From assembly GCA_963971405.1 (NCBI GenBank), contig OZ020491.1, forward strand, positions 18,408,855 through 18,472,854: DNA of 64,000 nt, read 5' to 3'. The notes under the pieces are model-generated. The model saw nothing but the letters and a program-made list of their open reading frames with translations. It had not been told where the DNA came from and did no database searches. Positions 46,734 to 58,700 of this stretch are shown here, piece after piece. This stretch comes from Psococerastis gibbosa (taxonomy: Eukaryota > Arthropoda > Insecta > Psocodea > Psocidae). Numbering within the stretch: the stretch's first letter is position 1; every line of letters begins with the position of its first letter. The position numbers and the translations under genes are program-made.

Positions 46734-49700
46734 TCAATTCGCACAGAATGGCATCCCAGAAGTAAACAACGGTTTCTTGTTTTTGATTTTCTTCTTCTTC
46801 TTTTTATTACTCGACGAACTGTCATCGTTATCTGCAAGTAACAAGTGTGCATAGATTTAACTCGCCAATAATAATGGAAGGCTGTAGCATTTGAAAATTA
46901 TACGAGGAGTCAGACTGTGTTTTTAGTTTCATTGAGGATTCAAACTGGTAAACGGTAACAGTATTCATCATTCGTTAAAATATTTTGGGGTATTTTAAAA
47001 TCCATGACAGTAGTGTTGGAGGCCTCCATTTTCCATTTGTGCGCGAAGTCAAATTTCTCATGAAATATCTATCGTAGAGTGATAAATAAGGTGTTACAAA
47101 CTATAAAGTAGATTTGATGTATTTTATAGTGCCGTCACTAATACCGATCGGCCAGTTATGAAACTTGATAAAAATAACGGTCACTGACGATGTCAGGTTA
47201 AAGGAGTTCCAGAACAGTGACTAATACGATATTGATGTATATATCAAAATGAAGGAACATGTTTTCTACTTTATAATATCTCATTTAGGCCATGAGAAAA
47301 TTGACTTTGTGCACTAAAACGAAACTCTTAAAGGGTGCATAATTTGACCTAGGAAGATAACAAACTCCACAATACAATAAGGGTCTTCACAGTGTTGGTG
47401 TTATCGAGTTAGATGTGCTATCCAAGTTAACACACAATAGTGAGTGTACCTCGGGAGTGAGTTATCATGCTATATTTAATAGGGTAAACAACGTGGTAGT
47501 AGTCAGACGTTCGTGGCACGGTTTTAAAGAAAGTGGCAGAACTCTATTCTAGTGCCACATTAATTTTGTTTATATTTTTTGTTCATTTTGGTTATTATAA
47601 TTTTAAGTATTTACGGTAATTGCTTGTGATAATAGATTATAAAAATAAATTTAAATACTACAAAATTTTAAACGCGTGTTTCAAATTAATCAACAAAAAC
47701 AAAGATGGCGGCGGTCAAACCTGAGCTATCGATAGCAACGCAAGTTAAATAGCACACTTAACCAACTTGGAAATGCGTTTAAGATAGCACGTTGGTTAGC
47801 TTGGTTATCGGTGTGTTAACTTAACTTGATATAACACACTTAACTAAGTATAACTCGATAGCACCAACACTGTGAAGACCCCTATAATATCCGCAAAATG
47901 GAAACTAAGAAAGAAAAAATGTTTTTCCTTCCTGACAAATCCATCTTAGCATGAATCATGTGAGCATCATATAGTCAGAGTAACAAGAGGGATCAGATGG
48001 ATACTGTAGAGGCACAGTAATCACAAGCGAAGTTATTACTAGTGAACCATAGAACTGTACCATGATTTAAATCAGCGCGTTCCAAAGCCTGCGCTATAGC
48101 CTCGCTGATACTATGCTGGAAGCGGGGCACCGACGAGTGATCATTCACATCCTCATGGGTTACCACATCTGTCTGTCTCATGGCGGGCCACGAAGGCTTG
48201 ACCCTACCCCAGGGCGCACCAGCCTTACACATCTGCAAATAAGAAAGAGCCATTTACTGCACTGTTCTCTCCGGATACTTAAAAGGGTCATACTAAATTG
48301 AATCCACCGGAACAGAGCCTGTTAACTGCAGCAAAGTTGGCAGTGTGCACAGCAGGAGAACATTGTGGGATATGATAACGCGCTGAGACTACCAACAAGT
48401 CTAAGTGCGTGTCGAATCCTGGCCACCTCTGATTTAATCGTGTGACTATTATGTTCCCCAAGTGATTCGGAACCCAATATAATCAGAAGGTCCACCCTGT
48501 CAGTCCACTCCTCTTTTCCCTGAGGTGTAGGAGTCCGCCCCTAAGGTGCCTCAAGTCAATAAACAGACTCACTCCCCCTGCCAGGATGACAGGATTGCTT
48601 AACAGCAGAAATATTGAATGCAGGCGTTGGAAAAACAAAGGAACCAACAACATTATGATAGGTTCTAAATGCATTATATTTTGTAATCTATTGTTTTTAA
48701 GACACATCCTATTTCTTCGGCATTGGAAAAAAAATCACGCTGCATTTTGACCCTATCCAACATACACGAATATGGTTGACTGTGTCTTCCTAATTACATC
48801 CAGCAGAAAGAACAGACTGATTGCTTTGTTAATCACCAAAACTTCGTACATCTGTTACTGGGAGAAGAAGGGCGGATTGTCCTCAAAGTTGGAATGTTAG
48901 TTCATATGAACAAATATGAAGACAATTAGTGGAATTCATGAATAGAATATTCATTCATATATATATATATATTATATATTCATATTCATACATATGAAGT
49001 ATAGTAAAAAGTAGACAGAAAAGATCTGAAGCATTTGCTCCAAATTTGTGAAGTTAAACTATTGATGTTTGTACTTCTTTTTTAGATCACGATTGTGGCA
49101 GTCTCGAATATACTTTGTTTCCTATACCTGTGCGAAGGATGTCCGACCGGCTGTGTCTTCAGAAGAAGATGGCATTGGGGGAAAATTATCCATTTCAACT
49201 TCTGCAGAGATGGCGCTTGATATTGATGGACTGAGGCTACCGTCAAAACTTGAGTTGGATGGCGAGGGTGGTTCAGCACTGCAAATCGAAATAATTAGCC
49301 CGGTTATTTCACTGGGGGTATCTCAATTAATTGCTCTGAATGCACCAGCAGTACAATGCAAACAATACAACCTCGGATGCATTGTAAATAGTGAGTGAGA
49401 GGTGAGTCCGGAAATTGGCAGCCACATTGATCAAGCTCGAAATGTCTGCATCAAAATGCACAAAGTACTTCGGTGCCGGAATCTGCGGTTGGCCCTTCGG
49501 CGGGGTTTCCACATACGTCAATCGTCAATGAGAAATATGGTTTTGACGTGGCAGCAGAATTTTTAGTATGTCTTTAATGTCTGCTAAACCTTCAATTCAC
49601 ATTTTTCATTGACGATAGACGTATGTGGGAACCCCGCCTTAGATTGAGAATGGTGAAACGTTGCCAATCGTCCTATATCTATTTCGTGTGGAGATGGATG

Positions 49701-52700
49701 TACGTTGACGCAAGCTATGGCGTGGTTTCCACCGTACGGTGACGCGGTAACAGACATTCAATACTGAAGTCATGAGGCGAAGAGGCATTAAAGAATTTCA
49801 TTCAAGAGTGGACCTAGCGAGACGGGTTGGCTGCTGAAGCATTTGAAATTTGCTGGAAGAACCCCTGCACGAAGTATTTGCTTCCGGAAGAGTAAAAAAT
49901 ATGGGATATGTGGCTTAGCGACATGAAAGGCTATATATTTCTGTATTTATTCGTTAAAATTCTAAAAACAGTATAAAAGGTGGACTGAATCGCCACTCAG
50001 GTCTCAGGTCAGACAAACGAGCGAATCAGCGCCAAAAGCTGTCATGGCTAATTCTATCTAATTTTATTACTTCCCGTGTCTCACTGGACTGAAGGCTCAA
50101 AAAGTAACTCACCTTATGAGAAGTAATAATGCCTATTATCCAGTATTTGGAGGCAACCCTAAATACATTCACTTAAAAACCACCTACCCAGCCTCTTCCT
50201 CGCCACAGCGAGGGAAATGTCTCGCTGAGTCCAAATGAATGTACGGTGCCGGCTGTCGACCCCACTGTTTGGCCACTTCATGCGTGATGCGCTTCTCTCT
50301 CCTACGCTCCTGCAGATCTCTCTGACGACGCCGCTTAGCCCTCACCCCGAGTTCGGAGGCATAACGTTCCAGAATATCAGCACGGACCAGTGGACGCATG
50401 TCCAACTCCACTACCTCAAACGCGGTCGTGACAGGCAGGTGCGCTAGAGCACGCTGGTGGCGGCGCAGCTCGCGAGTCATCGAGCAATCCTGTTTCTCCA
50501 GAACTTGCCCAGTAATAGTTAGAGGGCAGCGATCAAATCCATCATGTTCTGCCTTTAGCATGCGAATATTTAATGCCAACAGGAACACATTTTGCCCATC
50601 CATAGCTGAAACAAAATACAATTACATCTATAATTGCTAAAGCGTACTGTCGACGCAAGAGCTAATTCATGTTATGGGAGACACTGTCAATCCTAATGCA
50701 ATAAGCTACTTAAGGCTCAAATCTGTCATTGCAAGGTTTCCTTACTAGAAGAACAATTGAGCGCGCTGGAATTGGATAAGTAAGTAGTAAGACGTTTTGC
50801 GTTAGACTAACTTGTATTTTTCTAATTCTATTTCTACAAAGTACAAACTTAAACCTAGAGGGGTGCGTTACAAGAGGGGTGAGCCTGACCCTCATTCGGC
50901 CACCCGGAATTCATACCTCCGCGTCGCTGTACCTATTGTCTGTTGTTGTTGGCCAACGGGCCTCAACAATCTGCCCCCCTTGAAAGCCAGTGAGGCTTGC
51001 AAGACCAAAGTAAAAAAGTTATATAATATGTAAATGATAAGGATGGTGACTCTGGTAAGCTATCATTGGTGAACGATAAGGCGCAGCGACGCGGAATCCC
51101 AACAGACAAGTCATGAGAGAACGATTTACGATTAAAGAACCTAACAACTATGCAAATAATAAGCTATGGCGAGTAATTTTACGGGTATTAACACTATTGA
51201 TGTTACTTTGCGAACATTTTTTTAACACGAGCGTAAGGCATCGCATACACAAGAACTTCAAAACTTTTTAAAAAACCATCTCACGATTTCTTAGAGAGTC
51301 TATTTGCAATTGAACAACTTTGTGGGGAACCCATTAGGTTATATATTTTGAGACGTTATTATGATGAAATGAATTCATACGAGGATACGGATATGTAATG
51401 CATGACGATTACAATTTGATCGAAACGTTATTACTACTAAATTAATTATTTTATACTAGGATACGAATATAAGTTATATGATACGAAATAAACGATTAAG
51501 CCACTGGGCAAACAATATACGATTGTTGAAAACAAACTGCGGTTCTGTAAGCTTATTTACTAAAACTACAAATTACTGATTCTGATGCCAATCGAGTTTT
51601 AAAGAGGATCGCTTACGTCTTAAAGAGGTTTTTACTTTTGATGAGATATGATTGTTCGCTCACGATTTTTGCAACATTGCGACGAAATAGACATTACTGA
51701 GTACGATTATTATGATCACGACAATTTCGACTATGCCACATGATTACGCAAACCACACACAAAAAAAGCATGAATTACATTTTGATGCTGCACCGATATT
51801 TCACTGCACCTTTGGGTTAAAAAACACACAAAAAAAGGGTGACTCTTGCGGGTCTGAAGTTCATGGTTCCCACAACTGGTGAAGGTGAACCTGGTTAGCA
51901 GCTAGCGCCGTGCTGCCAACCGCTCACTGCGGCGGACTGTCTGGGGTTGTGGCTCCTCAGGAGATGCTGCAGGTGCGTCATTGGAGTTTCCGTCAATATG
52001 TGTGCCGTCGTCTAGGGGAAGCTTGCATATGCGAGTAATTGGGCGCTGGTAAGTGCTGTGTTGTGTTCGCACGGTTACCGCCCGAGCCAAACCATCTGCG
52101 GATGCATGAACTTCGAGCACTCTGCCCAATCGCCATTGAAGTGGGTGGAGATTGTCTTCCTTTATCACTACTAGATCGCCCATGCGTATGGGTGGTTGTT
52201 GAGTACACCACTTTGGACGTTGATTCAGTCTCGTTAAGTATTCCCGAGACCATCGGCGCCAAAAGTCTTGAGACATTCGCTGTACTAAAAGCCAACGCTG
52301 TCTTGGCAGTATCTTATCCTCTTCCATGCGCTCAGGAGGAGCGATTAAAGGGCCTCCAACGAGAAAATGTCCAGGTGTCAATGCTGCGAGGTCTGATGAA
52401 TCTCCTGAGATGGGAGTTAGCGATCGCGAGTTGAGAACGGCCTCCACCCGGCAGAGGACGGTAGACAGCTCTTCGAAGGTCAACACGTGGTTCCCAACAA
52501 TGGCATTTAAATGGAATTTTACGGATTTTACGCCTGCTTTCCAAACACCACCCCAGTGTGGAGCGGCAGGAGGGTTGAACTGCCACTGAACTTCTTTGGT
52601 AGACAGCGCATTTTGTACTGACGCTGACTCGTGAATGTCTTTTAAGATCTTCGATGCAGCGGTAAAGTTAGTACCCCGGTCACTGAACATTATAGACGGT

Positions 52701-55700
52701 GTGGAACGCCGTGCACAAAGACGCTGAAAGGCGGCCAAGAAGGCATCAGCTGATAAACTTGACGTAAGCTCCAAGTGTAGGGCTCGCGTGCTCATGCAGA
52801 TAAACAAAAATAAGTACCCCTTATAGTGGCGTGTCCCCCGGCTAAGGTAGGTGCGTAGGTTAATGGGACCGGCAAAATCAACCCCACAACGCTGGAAAGG
52901 TCGTGAAACTGTGGTAACACGGCAGCGAGGAAGATCAGCCATTAACTGGGTGGCAGCCTGCGCCCGAAGACGAGTACATGTCGCGCATGTGCGCGTGATG
53001 AATCGCGTTAGATTACGGAGCCCGGGGACGTGGTATGACTGAAGGACGATCGCTGCCAGCAACTGGGGCCCCGCATGTTCACTCATCACATGCAGGTTTC
53101 TGACGATCAGCTTCGTAGCTGGATGCGCATAGGGTAGTACAATTGGGTGCCGAGTTGACTCAGGGAGCTCGGAGTTGCGCAGACGGCCGCCTACTCTTAC
53201 TATGCGTTCGTTGTCCAAAAAGGGTGCCAGTTTGAACAGTGAGGACGAACGACCGACAGGCTTTCCTGCGATCAACCGTTCGATTTCCTCGTAGTATACT
53301 TCGCGTTGAATCATTCGCAGCATGGTGAACCGAGCCTTGGTAATTTCCGGTCCTCTGATGGGGCCCCGGGGTCTCTGCACTACCGGAGTAATGGCTCGTT
53401 GAACGTAAGCAATTACTCGCAGTGTCTTGGATAGTCGTTCATATCGCGTCAGTAAAGGAATTGCCTTGGCCGCCACTAACAATACGAGTTTGGAGGGGCG
53501 AGCCTCCGGAGCATTGACGTCCATATTAGGGTCCGGGGGCCACTTGTTTGACGTTAGCCATTGCGGACCACGCCACCACAGTTCACTATCCCTCAATTCG
53601 GAGGATGAACATGGCCGGGTTGCGATATCTGCTGGGTTCTCCTCGGACGGAACATAATGCCAACTGTGTGGTGGAATGAGATCTTGCACCGCTTTCACCC
53701 GATGTGCTACGAACGTGTTCCATTTGCTTGGATGCGCCCGCAACCAAGCAAGCACGATTGTGGAGTCCGTGAATACTGCTGAATTATGCTTCACTTGAAT
53801 CGCGCTTGACACCTTGTCCATCAGCTTAGCTAGCAGCACCGCACCACACAACTCCAGACGAGGGAGTGTAAGGGGTCGAAAAGGAGCTACCTTTCTTTTA
53901 GCCGCTATAAAACTAACTGTGTGGCTTCCGTCGATTAACTCTTGTTTGATGTAAATCACGGCTGCATAAGCTGCCTCACTTGCGTCACAAAAACCACAAA
54001 GTGTTGTCATTGCGGCGGAGGGTTCGTAGACCTTCCGAGGAATAGAAATATACCTAGTTTCTGCGGCATTTTGCATGATCTCCGCCCAACGAGAGGAAAG
54101 GGCAGTTGGAAGGGTAGAATCCCAGGTGAGAGTATTGTCGGCCCATAGACGTTGGACAAATATTTTTGCGCACGAGAGAACGGGTGACGTCCATCCAATT
54201 GGGTCAAAGAATCGCCCGAGGTCACTAAGTACGGTGCGCTTTGTTGTTCTGCTGCGATTTATAAGCGTAGTCGTCTCCAGCGCGAGCATGTCATTGGCGG
54301 TACACCAGCGAATTCCCAAAGTTTTGGTATCTGCGGCGATGATTGTCTCTGGATGTTCAGTCGCTATTGCCGTGAGATTGGAGGCCCATTTATGGAGTGT
54401 GAACCCCGCATTACCCAAAAGCTCCTCAATTTGATGCCGGAGATTCTGTAATTCGAGTTGTGATTGCCCCCCAGTGAGGAGGTCATCCACGTAGAAATCG
54501 TTAATGATTCTATTTGCTGCGGCCGGCATGAACTCTTGCGCTCTATTTCCTACTTCTTGCAGTGCCCGAGTGGCGAGATAGGCTGCCGGTTTTGTGCCCC
54601 AAGTGACTGTGGTCAGCTCGTATTCCTGAATTGGATCGGAGGGTGTGTCACGCCAGAGAATTCGCTGTAATGAATGATCGGTACGGTGTACGTTAACTTG
54701 TCTATACATTTGTACCACGTCGGCTGTCACAGCGTATTTCCAAATGCGAAACCTTACAAGAATATCAAACAGGTCCCTTTGAATCCGGGGTCCATTTCGC
54801 AACTCGTCGTTTAGGGATCGACCGTTAGAGGTCTTCGCGGACGCATCGAAAACAACCCGTAACTTACCCGCTTGGTTCAACACTCCATGGTGGGGAATGT
54901 AGACAGCGCTATCATTTGGTGTGGCCAGTGTAAGGTGGCCTTGAATCCAAAAATCATTCATTACCTCTCGGTATCTGGCAGCGTATGTGGTATCCTTCGC
55001 CAGTTTACGTTCTAGGCCTTGGAGCCGAGCCAACGCCATTCTTTTGCTGTCACCTAGATTCGGAGGGTCATGGAATTTTGGGATACGAACGCAGAAGCGT
55101 CCCGAAGGTTCCACGACGGTCGTCTCCTGGAACAACTCTTCCACGTACTGTTCCTCCTCGGTGTATATGGGAGTTGAGGGGAAGTTCTCAACCTCGAAGA
55201 ATCGACCAAGAGTCTCCCAAGTCTGGGGCACTTCTCCGGTGACTGCATGCACGTGGTGAGTCACCTGTCCACCCGAATGAGTTTGAGAAACAGGGCCCTG
55301 TAATACCCAGCCGAGTGCTGAGTTCTGTGCACAAGGGGCACCAGGTACTCGCTTGATTTCGGGCAACAGAATGTTATGTAGAATGTCCGCCCCCAGTAAA
55401 ACGTCTATTTTGCCTGGGATGCCGTACGTTGGGTCGGCGAGAAGAAGCCCTCGCAAATGAGGCCATTCCTCGTTAACGGCCATTGATGGTACTGAGCCTG
55501 TAATTTTGGGTAACGCGTACGCGGTGATTGTGGTGGCATAGCTACCGTCCATGGATGTAATGGGCAAGTCAACCAGCTCACTGAGCCTTTGCTCTCTCCC
55601 GCCCGCGACTGAAATGTATCCTTCCGTTGGCCTTGTCGGTAGGCGCAGTACGTGCAATGCCTCCTTTACTACGAGCGAAGTCGTTGAACCTCCGTCCAAC

Positions 55701-58700
55701 AAGGCTCTTAACTGTACACGAGACCCGTCAAAGGCCGTAACATGTATGATGGCGGTTTGTAACAGAACGGTGTTCTTGTTTAGAACATGGGTTGCTTTCT
55801 GTTCTACTCCCCGAGGATGTAACGTGGTGTTGTGTCTCCCGTTACATATCTTGCAATTGCTTGCCGATTTACACTCTTTAAGTGTATGCCCCCCGATAAT
55901 GCAATTAGAACACAGCTTGTGCTTACTTACCAGAATGTGCCTTTCGGCGAGTGTGGCTTTGAGATAGATAGGGCATCGGTAAATATGATGCTCGAGCGAA
56001 CATTCTGGACACCTTGGGGGAGGAAGAAATTGCCGCAGCGTGGAGGCCTTGGTTGCAGAATCGATGATAGGGGCTGTCACAGCGGAATTCATGGGACGGA
56101 TGGGCACCGTATAGTTAATCCTGGCCTGTCTCTGGAGGAACTCGATCAACGAGACCGTGGACGGTACCCTGTCGTCAGGGAGAGACCGCTCAAAGTCAGC
56201 TTGCAGCTGTCGATCACATTTATCCAAAATTAAAGAGTTCCAAATGTAGTCACTCTCCTCTGGGTTTAGCCCCAAGATTCGGAGAGTTCCAAACCCTTCT
56301 TGAAAAGTGTCTATTATCTTTTGAATGTCCGCTGTTCTCGGTTCATTAAATAGCTTGTGTAATGTGTCAGTCACGTTAAGCCTGACATTTGTGTACCGAG
56401 CTTGCAGTATTTTCCAAGCCTCGTCAAAGGCAAACCCCGACCCGGGCTGTATGTTTTGAATGATGGCTTTGGCACTACCTTCCATAGCATTCTGCAGGTA
56501 CTCCAGTTTGTCTTCGTCCGGTGTATTTGGGTACCTTTGCATCAGTCTACTAAACTTGGCCGCAAATGCCGGCCAACGGGAGGGTTGACCATTAAAGGTA
56601 GGAACGCCTAGCTCCGGGAGTCGCGGGCCCATCCACGCGGCATTTGGTGGCGGCGTTGTTTGGGAAGGCTGTGTTGGTGGAGGTGCGAAGTCACTTCGTA
56701 GACTAATCAACTCTCCCATTGTCTTGTTGAATGTTTGATCGAGATTATTCTTTTCGTCCGCTTCACAAATCGACAGTAATGCCAAGTGGTTGGCCACCAA
56801 CTTGTCAAGTAGCTCCCCGACATGTTTTATATGAATTGGGTAGCTGTGTATGGGGTAATTCGAGAAACCCCGCTGCAAAATGCCCATTTGTATCAAAATA
56901 ATGTCACGATCACGCAATAACGCTTCCATTGTAACACGATATATACTATACGAAAATACGATTACGAAATAACAAACTTACTATTTACGAACACGAAACG
57001 ACACGAAAATTATGAATACCGACCACGAACTTACGACGGAAATGAAATGGCGACATACACGAACTTCTTACGACGCGCAATAAATTACGACTACCTAGAT
57101 GCTAACCTATACCTATGTTATACACGACAAAAATAAACACCGCTAAATTACGACAATCCTTTACTACCTACTCCCATTCCAGTCACGTCACACACCAGAA
57201 AAAAATAACATCCTGGCTCGTAGAGGACCAAAATGAGCGCGCTGGAATTGGATAAGTAAGTAGTAAGACGTTTTGCGTTAGACTAACTTGTATTTTTCTA
57301 ATTCTATTTCTACAAAGTGTCAAAGTACAAACTTAAACCTAGAGGGGTGCGTTACAAGAGGGGTGAGCCTGACCCTCATTCGGCCACCCGGAATTCATAC
57401 CTCCGCGTCGCTGTACCTATTGTCTGTTGTTGTTGGCCAACGGGCCTCAACAACAATTGAGGAGCAAACTTTCAAAACGTCACAAATCCATGAAAATTGA
57501 ATTTATCCTAGATTTTCCAGCATGAAGATGAGTTGAATCAGGATTGCTAATCAAAACAAAAACAAAAAAATTTTAACCCAGCCTTCTGAAGGGTTAAAAT
57601 CTTATATTCCCGTTATAATAAAGCCGAAATAATTATGTTTTTCGTGCTTCCTGAACATTTTACGAAAATGGAATAGTACCGTTTTGAAAGTTTGCTCCTC
57701 AATTGGAGGAGAGGAGTGGAGCAAACATATGTAATATATCACAACCTTGCAACCCGTGCTATTTATAAATGATAACTTAATTTCCAACTTATTGTCAATG
57801 AATATTATAACGAAGTAAATGCTAGCTAGACAAAATATAGGTACATACAAAAAAGAAAGAATTCGATACACTTCATTTTTATCGAAGTTACCATTTTATT
57901 TTTTCAATTCCATTATTTTAAGTTGCAGATAACTAGTTGCACGCCATCAGCACCCGACACTGGATGCTAGCGGCGGAAAATCGCCCAAGATGGCGTGGTG
58001 TAGTGGCAGCGGCCAAAACACCCCCGGGCTGGACACGCCTACCTAAGTCAAGATAACTTTTTTATAATTTGCCCCTGTATTTAAAAATACCGTTGACCGC
58101 AGGGGAAAATTAAGGAAAATGAGTGGCACATAATTTAACATTTTATACGGGTTTACGCATAAACTAGTTATCTGCAATTTAATACAACAAATAATTCATT
58201 GAAAAATCTCATAGTAACTTAGGATAAAAAGATAGCGTAACGGAATTTGGGGGTGTATGTAACTCTAATTTGCTCAACTACCATACGTCCATACCCTCTT
58301 AAGTTCCTCTCAAATGATATAAAAGTAAAAACATGCATACCTTGATAGAAAAAGAACGGCTCTTCACCAAACATCTGACCCTCCGTTTCAATATCTTCAG
58401 GCGCTTCGTGCGACAGCTCAAAATCATCTTCACTGGAACTGATACGCACTCTGTTTTCAACGAAGCAGGCTTCTTCAAACTCTTCTTCTTCTCCTTTGCT
58501 ATCTATACTTTCTTCTACCTCAGCAATGGCCCCCCCACAAGCCCCTTCACTCCCACTGCTCGTGTCACTCGTTTCTAGAACTTCTGCCCTGCCGACACGG
58601 GCCCCTTTGTCAGTGCTTCCACGCACTCGCTCCTCCAACAACTCAATCGCCCTTTGAATGAAGGAAACTTCGAAATCATCGAAAGCCTCATCCAACAATA

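Larger units (their letters stand above)
50758..57452 (-). mobile_element. Complete young BEL/Pao LTR retrotransposon, 6695 bp
   Basis: Two LTRs (50758-50968 and 57234-57452), a 5-bp target duplication ACAAT (50753-50757, 57453-57457), a TGG-type primer-binding site three bases inside the 5' LTR (TGGTCCTCTACGAG on the minus strand), a polypurine tract before the 3' LTR and one uninterrupted gag-pol frame. Inserted in an RNF10 intron in the same orientation as the gene. Confidence 0.95.

Noticed and set aside
52326-55967. Several plus-strand ORFs of 60-138 codons across the BEL element.
   Set aside because: Antisense shadows of the gag-pol frame.
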